Program-made: the position numbers and the translations under genes
From: a virus
DNA length: 64,000 nt
Reading direction: 5' to 3' (one strand)
IMG/VR virus record: IMGVR_UViG_3300027782_000025
Span: 186,001-250,000 of that record
Notes under the pieces: generated by a model
Told to the model about the DNA's origin: nothing
The model's input: the letters and a program-made list of their open reading frames with translations, nothing else
Databases searched by the model: none
Shown: piece after piece, positions 45,761 to 55,314 of the stretch
Numbering within the stretch: the stretch's first letter is position 1
Layout of the letters: each line of letters begins with the position of its first letter

Positions 45761-46067
45761 AGTGGTTTTACCACCACTCATACAGTATCGTGATCTTGCT
45801 AATTATGTCCCAGCTTACGGTGACTTCTTAGTATGGTCGGGCTGGCTTTCAACTTGGTGCGGTGTGGTCACTAATTATAATAAAGAAACTAAAGACTTGT
45901 CGATTATTTTTAATAGCGTACCTTTTGTCCTTTTTACTCTATCTCCTTCTGAACAGGAGAAAGAAACCAAAGTCATTAAACTAGAGGCTATAAAAAATGC
46001 GCCGAAAGGGAAGTACGCCGTCCAACAAAGAGATTATTCCTCAAGTGCGGCCATCTGGTATATCTAA
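45726..46067 (+). CDS. Unknown small protein (113 aa)
   Basis: The ATG at 45726 has GAGAT just upstream and is preferred to one 9 bases earlier. The middle forms an SH3-like run of strands (GDFLVWSGWLSTWCGVVTNYNKETKDLSIIF), seen in many small phage proteins. It overlaps both neighbours. No family recognised. Confidence 0.5.
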   Translation: MATNSPEPKSREVVLPPLIQYRDLANYVPAYGDFLVWSGWLSTWCGVVTNYNKETKDLSIIFNSVPFVLFTLSPSEQEKETKVIKLEAIKNAPKGKYAVQQRDYSSSAAIWYI

Positions 46068-46674
46068 CCAGCCTAACGCTACAGCACCGATGCCAAAACC
46101 GCCAGCGGTTCTAAGGTATCCGGAAATGCTTGGCGAAGACTACTTACCAGCCATTAAAGATACTTTGGCTTACGTTATAAAGCCATATGCTTTAGAAGGC
46201 TTATCGGTTATAATATCAAAAGACGAAAAATCTGACAATATTATGATATTATTTGCCGATTGGTTTGGAAATAAATTAGACTTATTAGAAAAAACGAATA
46301 AATTAGTGATAATGGCAGACGCATTCTTAGCTAACAATGTGCAAATTCTAATAAATTTCATGAAAATGATAAAAGTAAAACAAGCACAATACTTTTTCTC
46401 AGGTACAACTTATGAAGAAATGATACTGGTCGATATGCAGACCTCTATAAATAAAATGTGCGGACCAGGGATGATTAGAGATTTATTCAGCAAGATAATG
46501 AAGACGCAAGAAGTTTTAAAAGTAGAACCGATCGATGAGAGGGCTATAAGCGCTATAAACACCGGCAATGGTATCTATGAAGGAGATATCATTTTAAAAC
46601 CTTCTAGATTTAGACAATACCATAATCTAGAAAAGGGGCTTTATACTCCGTTATATGTGAAAATAACCAGATGA
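45997..46674 (+). CDS. Unknown protein (225 aa)
   Basis: The start overlaps the previous gene by 71 bases. The first 35 residues are Pro/Asn-rich and disordered; the rest alternates helices and strands (DNIMILFADWFGNKLDLLEKTNKLVIMADAF). No catalytic motif was seen. Its stop overlaps the next start (ATGA), joining it to the glycosyltransferase run. Confidence 0.5.
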   Translation: MRRKGSTPSNKEIIPQVRPSGISNQPNATAPMPKPPAVLRYPEMLGEDYLPAIKDTLAYVIKPYALEGLSVIISKDEKSDNIMILFADWFGNKLDLLEKTNKLVIMADAFLANNVQILINFMKMIKVKQAQYFFSGTTYEEMILVDMQTSINKMCGPGMIRDLFSKIMKTQEVLKVEPIDERAISAINTGNGIYEGDIILKPSRFRQYHNLEKGLYTPLYVKITR

Positions 46675-48635
46675 AACTATTTGTAAATAATCACCAAGAT
46701 ATCCAAAAATTAACAGATGCTCAGGGCAAAGTTGTTCAGGTACGACCAAATCAAAAAATCCTGTTGCCAGATTATTTTGATAAATACGTCACATCTGGGC
46801 ATTTAGTTCACGCTAGAGCGCCTACATCAGGAACTCGCAGCGCCGCTAGCCACACTAAAAACAGACAGTCAAACAGCCTATTAGAACGAAGAAACAAAAA
46901 AACCGAAACTAACATAATAAACCCCGAAAACAATCCATCGATACCAACGACTAAAAATAATCGCCAAAATATGCAAAGAGCCGAAATCCAAAGGCCGCAA
47001 GTACGCAGCCAAAGGCAGAATGCTGTCAGGCAAAAGAAAATACACACGTCGCCAAGGCAGGTCGATAGCCAAAATAAATTTAAAGGTAAATCTATACCCA
47101 ATCCAAGGGAGCAACATATTTATGATCAATCAGACAATCTGTCTGGAATTATAAACATCAGTAATGATATCGGAGTCGGAATACTATCATATAATAGACA
47201 GCAAAGCTTAAAAAGACTAGTTGATTCTATTATAAAAAACACTAATTTATCGAAGACCACTATCTTCATAAGCGATGATGGTAGCACAGAACCGGAAACA
47301 ATAAGTTATCTAAGCAAATTAGCAGCGACGAACCGATTTTGTATCATCATGAATGATAAGAATTTAGGAATAGCCGGCAATAGCAATCGACTTTTGCAAT
47401 GTCTCCAAAGATTTAAATACGGCATTATTTTAAATGATGATGTTGAAATCACCAGTTCTGGCTGGGAATATTTCTATCCTGACGCCATGCAAATTACTCA
47501 ATTTAAGCATTTCATATATAGAGAAAAAAACATATACGGCGCCACCATAGGCGACCCATATAATGTCAAAGGCATAAATCTTTTAAAAAGCGACAATCAA
47601 CCACAGGGTGCTGTTCTTGCATATGAGACATCTGCAGTAGAGAAGATCGGATTCTTCAACGAGGCTTATGGGCAGTATGGCATGGAGCATGTTGATTGGT
47701 CGACTAAGTTTAATGATTTTAGTCTACACGATGTTAATGGATTTTTTGATGTCTATGGTTCGAGTCGTTATTTCTTATTACATAATGAAAAATCATCTGT
47801 ACCAGAAAGAAGCGAAAAATTGCAATTCGCTAGAAATCTTTTCAGAAATCGAGAAATAAAGAAGTATAATCACTCTGAAGATTCTAAAACCGATTCTATT
47901 AGCGTTGTAATACCTTATAGGTCACAAGACCGATCAGCATCAGTTATTACCGTTATAGATAGTATAAAAGGACAATTATTCCCAACGATCAATATAATAT
48001 TATCAGAGCACGATCATAAAGCCACCATTGATACGACTGCTATTTTACCATCGATATGTCTCCATATTCACGCAGAATCTGAAGAACCATTTAATAAATC
48101 AAAAGCTTTCAATGGTGGTGTCGACATAGCAAAAGATGATTATCTTATATTGCATGACGCTGACATGCTAGTACCAAATTATTATGTGTCAGAAGTCTAT
48201 AAGACTTTATTATTTAACAGTAGTTGCCATCTAGGGAAAGATGTGAGTTACTATGATAATAATGACACAGACATAATCAATCGTGAAAAGCGTGTGTTCA
48301 AGCCGCAGAATTTTGAGCGTTACGTATCATACTTTGAAGGTGGATCATTAGCATGTACCAAAAAATATTACAGCGAAATAGGTGGTTTTTATGAGGCCTA
48401 TTCAGGATATGGCTGCGAAGATTGCGACTTTTATGCTAGATTAATCGCTGGTGGAAATTTTAAAGATGATCGTCGCATATCGCTTTACCATTTAAACCAT
48501 CCAAGAAGCGATAAATGGCAAAAATTTCACGACCAAAATGTAAAGCTAGAGACTACGCTTAAAACATTATCAAATATTGCAAGAATCGCTGATGCTAAAA
48601 ATTTATTAATACGAAAAGGATATAAAACAATATGA
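46671..48635 (+). CDS. Tandem GT2 glycosyltransferase with disordered N-terminal linker (654 aa)
   Basis: After a small N-terminal domain (LFVNNHQDIQKLTDAQG) and a Gln/Asn/Arg-rich linker to about residue 150, two GT-A domains follow. The first starts GVGILSYNRQQSLKRLVDSI, has FISDDGS and the DXD region LNDDVEI. The second starts ISVVIPYRSQDRSAS, has LHDADML, and ends with GGFYEAYSGYGCEDCDF, the usual ED acceptor-side motif. Two active-looking domains in one chain can add two alternating sugars, as in chondroitin- or hyaluronan-type polymerases, but acceptor and sugars cannot be read. It probably acts in the cytoplasm on virion proteins or a lipid-linked glycan. Confidence 0.78.
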   Translation: MKLFVNNHQDIQKLTDAQGKVVQVRPNQKILLPDYFDKYVTSGHLVHARAPTSGTRSAASHTKNRQSNSLLERRNKKTETNIINPENNPSIPTTKNNRQNMQRAEIQRPQVRSQRQNAVRQKKIHTSPRQVDSQNKFKGKSIPNPREQHIYDQSDNLSGIINISNDIGVGILSYNRQQSLKRLVDSIIKNTNLSKTTIFISDDGSTEPETISYLSKLAATNRFCIIMNDKNLGIAGNSNRLLQCLQRFKYGIILNDDVEITSSGWEYFYPDAMQITQFKHFIYREKNIYGATIGDPYNVKGINLLKSDNQPQGAVLAYETSAVEKIGFFNEAYGQYGMEHVDWSTKFNDFSLHDVNGFFDVYGSSRYFLLHNEKSSVPERSEKLQFARNLFRNREIKKYNHSEDSKTDSISVVIPYRSQDRSASVITVIDSIKGQLFPTINIILSEHDHKATIDTTAILPSICLHIHAESEEPFNKSKAFNGGVDIAKDDYLILHDADMLVPNYYVSEVYKTLLFNSSCHLGKDVSYYDNNDTDIINREKRVFKPQNFERYVSYFEGGSLACTKKYYSEIGGFYEAYSGYGCEDCDFYARLIAGGNFKDDRRISLYHLNHPRSDKWQKFHDQNVKLETTLKTLSNIARIADAKNLLIRKGYKTI

Positions 48636-49585
48636 GAATTCTAATGGTACGCCGAGTTAGCGGGGCATTTGGGTATATCACAGATGGTATGGTCAATGCT
48701 TTGCGATCTAAGGGGCATGAAGTTAAGCGATTCGATGGCGAAATGAGCACTTGGAACGAGTTCGATCCTGATATCTATATTGGATGTTCAGGCCACAGAG
48801 AAAGTATTCCCATCGAAGGGCGAAGAGCTAAAGTTGCTATACATGTTAACCCTTATGGCCCTGTTTCGATACCTGGCGGAATTAATGAAAGCCAAGACAG
48901 CGTTGATTGGGTTAAAAAGCAAAAACCAGATGTGGTCTTTGGTTATGGTTTCGATGAAGATGCTATACTTTGGAGCTATTGGCATCAAAGGGCTAACACA
49001 CGTTGGATACCAATGCCCACCGCAGCAGATGCTACTATATTCTCAGATTTAGGCCAAGATAGAAGAAACCAAATCATTTACCTCGGTGGAAGATGGACAT
49101 ATAAAGCAAAGACTATCGATTCGTACCTTCTACCAGTGTTAAATTCTTTTAGGGGAAAGTGGAAGTTATATGGCTGGGGCGAATGGCCAGAAGGAATGTC
49201 ATCGGGTGAACTGCCGCAACATGAAGCAAATGAGTTTTATAACACCGGAAAAGTAGCTCCATGTATTTCAGAAATTCATACTCATACACATAATATAGAT
49301 ATACCAGAACGAGTTTTTAAAGCTTGCTTGGCTGGTTGCTTGCCGATCCACGACACCGTTCCGGTATTATCAAGAGTTATACCAGGCCTCCCAGTCGCAA
49401 AAGATCCAAATGACTTTCTTGCACTGCACGCGCATTATCTTGCTCCTATAACAGAAAAAGAACTTAAAGAAAAAAGCGCAAGATTAAGAGATTGTGTGGC
49501 TAAAAACCACACATACCACCAAAGAATGCACAGACTATTGCACGGATTGGGTTTTCCAGCAGAGGCAAATGATATAATAATATAA
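48632..49585 (+). CDS. GT-B glycosyltransferase, CgeB-like (317 aa)
   Basis: The N-terminal half has a Rossmann start RILMVRRVSGAFGYITDGMVNALRSKGH; the C-terminal half has IIYLGGRW and DIPERVFKACLAGCLPIHDTVPVL, the nucleotide-sugar-binding end of CgeB/GT4-like GT-B enzymes. Length is normal for the group. It overlaps the tandem GT2 gene (ATGA), so both likely act on the same glycan. Confidence 0.7.
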   Translation: MRILMVRRVSGAFGYITDGMVNALRSKGHEVKRFDGEMSTWNEFDPDIYIGCSGHRESIPIEGRRAKVAIHVNPYGPVSIPGGINESQDSVDWVKKQKPDVVFGYGFDEDAILWSYWHQRANTRWIPMPTAADATIFSDLGQDRRNQIIYLGGRWTYKAKTIDSYLLPVLNSFRGKWKLYGWGEWPEGMSSGELPQHEANEFYNTGKVAPCISEIHTHTHNIDIPERVFKACLAGCLPIHDTVPVLSRVIPGLPVAKDPNDFLALHAHYLAPITEKELKEKSARLRDCVAKNHTYHQRMHRLLHGLGFPAEANDIII

Positions 49586-49586
49586 T

Positions 49587-50231
49587 ATGGCGCTCTTAAC
49601 TGATAAATTTTTGTTTTTACACATACCAAAAACTGGTGGTTCATATATAAGAAAAGTCATCGATCTTATACATATAAAATGGGTTGAAAAAAGCCACCAC
49701 CATAGCTGTTTCCCTGGATTGTTAGATCATTTATCATCGAATGATCTCTTAGGAAAAACCGTTATCTGCTTTATCAGGCATCCATTAACTTGGTATCAAT
49801 CACGCTGGGCTTTTAGATTGTCGCACCAAAGTGGTTGGCAAGGTAATGGTCTTGACCTAGCATGTGGGTCTAATGATTTTAACATGTTCGTTAACAATTG
49901 TATAGATTATACCGGTAGCGATAAGGGTTGGGCATCGTATAAAATGACTAAATTTATCGATAATATACCAAGCGGATTAAAGACCTTTATCGGCAAGCAA
50001 GAGAATCTTCGTAATGATCTTATATCGGCTCTGATAGAATGCGGAGCGGTTATAGCTGAAACCGAACTGCCGCTATCGCCAAAATTTAACATGTCCTTGA
50101 ATGATGGTAAACAGTCCCACATTATAGCCAAATACGACATAAAGACATATGAGCGTGTAATGCAGTTTGATGGCGAATTTATGAATAAATACTATAAAGA
50201 TTATAACGTTGACCATAAAATCCTTTTTTGA
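49587..50231 (+). CDS. Carbohydrate sulfotransferase-like protein (214 aa)
   Basis: Both PAPS-binding motifs are visible: the 5'-phosphosulfate loop LHIPKTGGSYIR (residues 11-22) and the 3'-phosphate segment VICFIRHPLTWYQSRW (59-74) with Arg and Ser in place. The family transfers sulfate from PAPS to sugars or proteins; the catalytic base is probably in the His-rich stretch after the first motif. It sits 1 base after the GT-B gene and before two more GT-like genes, so sulfation of the phage-made glycan is the likely role. Sulfotransferases are unusual in phages. No PAPS-synthesis gene is in the window, so host PAPS would be used. Confidence 0.75.
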   Translation: MALLTDKFLFLHIPKTGGSYIRKVIDLIHIKWVEKSHHHSCFPGLLDHLSSNDLLGKTVICFIRHPLTWYQSRWAFRLSHQSGWQGNGLDLACGSNDFNMFVNNCIDYTGSDKGWASYKMTKFIDNIPSGLKTFIGKQENLRNDLISALIECGAVIAETELPLSPKFNMSLNDGKQSHIIAKYDIKTYERVMQFDGEFMNKYYKDYNVDHKILF

Positions 50232-50293
50232 GTCCGGTAGCACCTGAGCTCGGTCGATGGTATGTAACCATGGCTGGACGAATAGGAGCATCC

Positions 50294-51121
50294 GTGAATA
50301 AACCCATATACAGTATAATAACGTGTGTTTCTAATTTTGACATTTATAATGAATGCGTTGTAAATTCATTTTATAATAGCAAGATCAACAAAGAACACTA
50401 TGAACTAATACCAATAGACAATAGAATGTCGATATATACAGCACCACAAGCCCTTAATTATGGTCTAATTATTGCTAAATCTGACTTAATTATATGCTGC
50501 CATCAGGATATTTCATTCCTGCCAGGATTCTTCGATGAGGTAGAAAAATCGGTAAAAAAAGCTGGAGGCGATTGGGGAATAATTGGTAGTTCAGGCCGAT
50601 CAATAGAAATAGATGAAGTTAGTAAGAAACCAGATTGGGTAGGTGTGGTATACAATGGTCACCCAAATCAGCTTGGAGATGATTTTGACAATAAACTTAT
50701 TAAATGCTGGGATGGTAAAAAAGAAATGAAAGAAGTGCATTGTGTCGATGAATGCTTATTCATGATAAATAAGCGACACAATATCACATTTAATCCTGAG
50801 ATAAATGGTTTTCATTTTTACGGAGCTGATTTAGCGCTCTCTATGAGATCAGCTGGGCACAAAGTATATGCCACATATCTTCCAAGCATTCACCATGGTG
50901 CTTATTCAGGCAGCCTTAAAGCGAAGGATGATTATTGGCCTTTGTTTAGAAAACTACTTAACATGTGGTCTACAATTTTTCCAGAATGCTATGGCACTCA
51001 TTTCCACTGGACCACGTCCGAAGTAGGCATGGAAATAGCATCTTACATCTCAATAGAATCTGATACCGAGAGTTTTAGAGCTTCAACGACCAACATAAAA
51101 ATAAGAGAAAATAGAAAATGA
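50294..51121 (+). CDS. GT-A glycosyltransferase-like protein (275 aa)
   Basis: I use the GTG at 50294, because AGGAG stands 5 bases upstream; an upstream TTG (50228) or ATG (50270) would add 22 or 8 residues without ribosome site. The domain starts PIYSIITCVSNFDIYNECV, with ALNYGLIIAKSDLIICCHQDISFLPGF giving a QD in the DXD position, then GIIGSSGRS and ECLFMINK, as in GT2-type enzymes. The short upstream gap holds no gene. The overlap with the next gene is ATGA. Confidence 0.65.
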   Translation: MNKPIYSIITCVSNFDIYNECVVNSFYNSKINKEHYELIPIDNRMSIYTAPQALNYGLIIAKSDLIICCHQDISFLPGFFDEVEKSVKKAGGDWGIIGSSGRSIEIDEVSKKPDWVGVVYNGHPNQLGDDFDNKLIKCWDGKKEMKEVHCVDECLFMINKRHNITFNPEINGFHFYGADLALSMRSAGHKVYATYLPSIHHGAYSGSLKAKDDYWPLFRKLLNMWSTIFPECYGTHFHWTTSEVGMEIASYISIESDTESFRASTTNIKIRENRK

Positions 51122-51930
51122 TCGATTTGTTTATTAACTGTCATACTGCAGGTTATGATTGTCTTGATGATAGCATATTTGAACATAAATCGATTAACGC
51201 CAAGAGAATCGCCTGTGGCATGACCAGGCCGCCAAAATATGATTTATCTGAAGTATCAGATTTTTTTCCAACCTATGCTTCCTTAAATTCATCGATTTTT
51301 GAAAGTTCTATAATATTGACAATCTGGGAACATATAGAAAATATTAGCGATAATGAATATATTGGTTTTTTACATACAGATATCGAACCTTACTTTACGA
51401 AAGATGAATTATGGGCTAAGATTATCGACTCTTTATCGCCAAATGATGTAGCTTTAGGTGTTTCATTTCCAGCAGAGTACAAAATCACTCAATGCGGTGA
51501 GTGGGACTTAAAAAATGATTTTGTCCTTAGACCATCATTAGACCCAATGGTGCGCAATAAATTCGACTTAGAGAGATCGATTTGGGATACTATTAAGAGA
51601 CTTGATCGTCCAATCTATGAGTTTGCAATGTCTAAAAATCCGCCAATGATTTACTCGCATATGTTTATAACCACTAGAGAGATTTTTAATAAACTTGGGA
51701 TGAGAATGCGTAATATGTTAGATAGATTATTAGCATCAGAAATGGGTCTTTGGACACCGCATTTATTCGAACGTCTTGTAGGACTTTACCTATCCGAAAT
51801 ATGCAGTGTAAAAAATGTCGCTGCATTTATACATCATGCGGGATCTAGTCCTACTAAACCGGGCGCTTTAAATCTTTATGGGACTGCAGGATATAAATAT
51901 TATAAAACTTCAAGAAAGATTTTTGTTTAA
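51118..51930 (+). CDS. Glycosyltransferase-like protein, DUF4422-like (270 aa)
   Basis: FINCHTAGYD at the start, YIGFLHTDIEPYF as the acceptor/DXD-like patch, and GLWTPHLFERLVGLYLSE near the end follow the pattern of DUF4422/capsule-type transferases. The catalytic residues cannot be fixed from one sequence. It is the last plus-strand gene of the glycosylation run and converges with a minus-strand gene by 21 bases. Confidence 0.55.
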   Translation: MIDLFINCHTAGYDCLDDSIFEHKSINAKRIACGMTRPPKYDLSEVSDFFPTYASLNSSIFESSIILTIWEHIENISDNEYIGFLHTDIEPYFTKDELWAKIIDSLSPNDVALGVSFPAEYKITQCGEWDLKNDFVLRPSLDPMVRNKFDLERSIWDTIKRLDRPIYEFAMSKNPPMIYSHMFITTREIFNKLGMRMRNMLDRLLASEMGLWTPHLFERLVGLYLSEICSVKNVAAFIHHAGSSPTKPGALNLYGTAGYKYYKTSRKIFV

Positions 51931-52215
51931 ATATTTATCAATTACAAGAGCGAAAGTCGCTTCAATATATTCAAACCATTCTGACGGTATATCGCTAAAA
52001 TTGCTCATGCTATCGTTAAGCCCTGCCTTCATTGTGATAAATATCGTATTTTCTTTTATGTTTAGAACTATAGGCGTTAAATTAAGATTTAAGTCATTGG
52101 TTTTACTTTTAAAATTAATATCTGTGGCTATATTACCGATATCGACAGCTCTAACAAGAATACTTGATAATTGGCTTGATATGCGATATTTTTTGGTGAT
52201 ATCTGTAGTCGGCAT
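51910..52215 (-). CDS. Unknown small protein, third gene of the gmd unit (101 aa)
   Basis: It begins one base after the stop of the preceding minus-strand gene, so it belongs to the gmd unit. The product is beta-rich with Asn and Asp (INFKSKTNDLNLNLTPIVL). No family recognised. A plus-strand frame over the same bases (51878-52234) is hydrophobic and is better explained as its antisense shadow. Confidence 0.5.
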   Translation of the reverse strand: MPTTDITKKYRISSQLSSILVRAVDIGNIATDINFKSKTNDLNLNLTPIVLNIKENTIFITMKAGLNDSMSNFSDIPSEWFEYIEATFALVIDKYLNKNLS

Positions 52216-52216
52216 T

Positions 52217-52786
52217 TTAGAATTTCTTCTTTAAAGTAGCTCCGGGGAAGTTTTTAGTAACATCTTGAGATATCTTTTTACCTTCGTCGCTTATCTTTTT
52301 TCTTACTTCTTTTAGCTGGCTTTTCGATACACCATCGGTGTTAGAAAGCATCGCCACCCAACCGCTAGGCTGTAATGCCAACATTGTTTTAGCTGTGTCT
52401 TGGGTGCTCTGCGCCAGAGATTTTAAATCAGTCTTTAATAGATATCTAGGCTCGATAGCATAAAGAGCTGATGTGATAATGCTTGGTGCATATGTTTTTA
52501 GCTCGGTCATGGATTTTTTTAAATCTTTGTACTTATTTGCGTTTTTCTTGTCGGAATCTAATATTTTTAAAAAGCCTGAGATAAAGTCATCACTAATTGT
52601 CGACCACGTATCAGAGCTAGGTTGCTTGAAATATGATCTCAATAGTTTAGCTGGCTCAGAGTCTTTATATCGGTCATCATTAAAAAGTATATCGATTAGC
52701 TGGCCAAATATCTGGCTGATATTTAAGACAGGAGTGCCGCCGCTAGAGATACTACCAGCAGCTTCATAAATATTTAATAATTTCAT
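52217..52786 (-). CDS. Unknown helical protein downstream of gmd (189 aa)
   Basis: The ATG is one base after the gmd stop. The product is helical and ends in a basic tail (GATLKKKF), with repeated Leu and Ser. No catalytic motif, signal peptide or transmembrane segment was seen. Coupling to gmd is clear; the role is not. Confidence 0.55.
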   Translation of the reverse strand: MKLLNIYEAAGSISSGGTPVLNISQIFGQLIDILFNDDRYKDSEPAKLLRSYFKQPSSDTWSTISDDFISGFLKILDSDKKNANKYKDLKKSMTELKTYAPSIITSALYAIEPRYLLKTDLKSLAQSTQDTAKTMLALQPSGWVAMLSNTDGVSKSQLKEVRKKISDEGKKISQDVTKNFPGATLKKKF

Positions 52787-52787
52787 T

Positions 52788-53869
<1,082 letters not shown>

Positions 53870-53888
53870 GGTTTTAGAAAGGGATATC

Positions 53889-54149
53889 ATGAAGACTTTT
53901 GTTTTGGCCTGCGTATTGCTCGGGACTATTGGTGTGTTTGAAGCTGAGGCCGGTTGTGGTCAGCGTTCAAACGGGTCTTGTGGCAATAGCCGTGCTAAGT
54001 TATTCGAAGGGCGCACTCGCGGAGGCCTCTCCTGTGGTAAGACTCGCGTTTCTTCTTGTTTTGCGGCTCCAAAGGCTTCTGCCTGCACAGCTTGCGACAA
54101 GGCTAACGAGAAAGCCGCTCCTGCTGCGTCTAAGTCTGAAAATAAGTAA
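53889..54149 (+). CDS. Small secreted Cys-rich protein (86 aa)
   Basis: MKTFVLACVLLGTIGVFEAEA is a Sec signal peptide with an A-x-A cleavage site before GCG. The mature part has six Cys in a Gly/Ser/Ala/Lys-rich background (CGQRSNGSCGNS, SACTACDK), so it is likely disulfide-bonded outside the cytoplasm. The AAAGGGA site favours this ATG over a TTG 39 bases upstream. GC content and codon choice look richer than in the neighbours, which suggests capture from a host. No family recognised. It could be a superinfection or envelope-modifying protein; this is inference. Confidence 0.65.
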   Translation: MKTFVLACVLLGTIGVFEAEAGCGQRSNGSCGNSRAKLFEGRTRGGLSCGKTRVSSCFAAPKASACTACDKANEKAAPAASKSENK

Positions 54150-54150
54150 T

Positions 54151-54164
54151 TGATTAATTAATCA
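54151..54164. other. Perfect 14-base palindrome after a stop codon
   Basis: TGATTAATTAATCA reads the same on both strands, one base after the TAA of the Cys-rich gene. It might be an operator or a small hairpin; an AT-rich palindrome of this size can also arise by chance. Confidence 0.35.
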
Positions 54165-54244
54165 TCGCCAGATTGCGTAGACTATTACTTTCCCTTCAAA
54201 TATACATTAGAAATTTGGCTACTTATATTGAAAGGAGACAGAAA

Positions 54245-54649
54245 ATGTCTGCGCAACCTGCCAATTCTTCGATTTCGGTGTTTATGAACCTGAGGTCCTA
54301 TAGGCGGGATCTCAGACATGAGTCTCTGGCTGCTATTTGCAAGAGGCTTCGTCCTCTTGTGATGACCATCCCAGGAGAAGAAATTCTCGTGGGCGTTCTT
54401 AACAGAGATACCGGCGTCAAAGACATGAGTTCTTATATGGGCGAAGCACGTTTTAATGCTGGTCGTGGCTTCCCAATTGTAATCGGCACCTTCGGTCAAA
54501 CTAGCTTCGCTGAAGCTCAGACCAATCTTGCTGATATCAATTTTGCATTCCAAATCGGCTCTGATAAATTCTTGTCCAACACCGCAGCTGGCCTAACTGG
54601 CGATCTGTTTGGTGATGCACGAGGCCTAGCATCTGATATAACCACTTAA
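54245..54649 (+). CDS. Unknown, probably abundant virion protein (134 aa)
   Basis: AAAGGAG is spaced 7 bases before the ATG; an in-frame ATG at 54173 has no such site. The protein is Ala/Gly-rich and compact (EARFNAGRGFPIVIGTFGQTSFAEAQ). It stands alone between a palindrome and a strong terminator, and its leader (AAGGAGACAGA) matches that of the next gene, which suggests a separately and highly expressed protein. No family recognised; a capsid or tail component is an inference from place. Confidence 0.5.
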   Translation: MSAQPANSSISVFMNLRSYRRDLRHESLAAICKRLRPLVMTIPGEEILVGVLNRDTGVKDMSSYMGEARFNAGRGFPIVIGTFGQTSFAEAQTNLADINFAFQIGSDKFLSNTAAGLTGDLFGDARGLASDITT

Positions 54650-54678
54650 TAATCCTTAATCGGATTATCGAGAATTAA

Positions 54679-54717
54679 AAGAAGACGGGGAGATCGATAA
54701 AATCTCCCCGTCTTCTT
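54679..54717 (+). terminator. Strong hairpin terminator, perfect 16-pair stem
   Basis: Positions 54679-54694 and 54702-54717 pair perfectly over 16 bases with a GGGGAGAT/ATCTCCCC core and a 7-base loop. The T-run is short (TTCTTATATA). A second 7-pair hairpin (ATAATCC/GGATTAT, 54649-54668) stands before it. Because the stem begins with A and G and ends with T and C runs, it could stop transcription in either direction. Confidence 0.8.
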
Positions 54718-54735
54718 ATATAAACCATATCCGAA

Positions 54736-54743
54736 TATAAATT
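54736..54743 (+). promoter_or_regulatory. TATAAATT box, candidate late promoter
   Basis: Seven of eight bases match the T4 late consensus. The box lies after the strong terminator and 39 bases before the next ATG, where a promoter for the following structural genes is needed. No second element was identified. Confidence 0.35.
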
Positions 54744-54781
54744 AAGCCACAAATATATTATATAACTCAAGGAGACAGACT

Positions 54782-55312
54782 ATGCGCTGGGTCCCATTTA
54801 CAGCCTTCATAAAAATTGTGCCATCATTAGCGAACGGAAAAAGATTCGAAATTATAAGAAATGCTCAAAAACTATCAGTAGCATTATTCGAAGAAATCCC
54901 TAATTATGATGGTGGGAAATTCCAGCTATCGTCGCCTAGTGGCGGACAACAAAACAGCCAAACAAATGGGGCTGCGTTGAGTTCCTTCGCCAACGGCACC
55001 GCATATAAACCACAATTTGGGCAATCGCCAGCCCAACTGACAATGTCTGGATTCTATAAATCAGAGGCTAAAAACGCATACACGCAGCCTGAAGTTATGC
55101 GATTCTCTGGCAATGAAAAATATTCAGGCATGGGCTCGCATTTAAATGAATTGATGCCAACAGGCACAGTATATTCAGAAGTATCAGACATTCTATCGAT
55201 TCTTCGAGACGCTTGCGATGCAGCGTTTCCAGCATCAGTTCCTTATAGCGTATTTCGTTTAGAATACAATGGCTTAGTATTTGGGGACAGGGGATTAACC
55301 TTCCCTGATTAA
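54782..55312 (+). CDS. Unknown protein before the neck gene (176 aa)
   Basis: A clear AAGGAGA site gives the start. The N-terminus is hydrophobic-basic (RWVPFTAFIKIV), the middle is Gln/Gly/Ser-rich (SSPSGGQQNSQTNGA) and probably flexible, and the C-terminus is compact (ILRDACDAAFPASVPYSVFRLEYNG in two pieces). It is two bases before the neck-like gene, so a head or connector part is likely. No family recognised. Confidence 0.5.
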   Translation: MRWVPFTAFIKIVPSLANGKRFEIIRNAQKLSVALFEEIPNYDGGKFQLSSPSGGQQNSQTNGAALSSFANGTAYKPQFGQSPAQLTMSGFYKSEAKNAYTQPEVMRFSGNEKYSGMGSHLNELMPTGTVYSEVSDILSILRDACDAAFPASVPYSVFRLEYNGLVFGDRGLTFPD

Positions 55313-55314
55313 AT

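Noticed and set aside
51878-52234. Plus-strand hydrophobic frame of 118 codons
   Set aside because: It lies antisense to a minus-strand gene that is tightly spaced behind gmd and its follower, and starts inside the upstream glycosyltransferase gene without a ribosome site.
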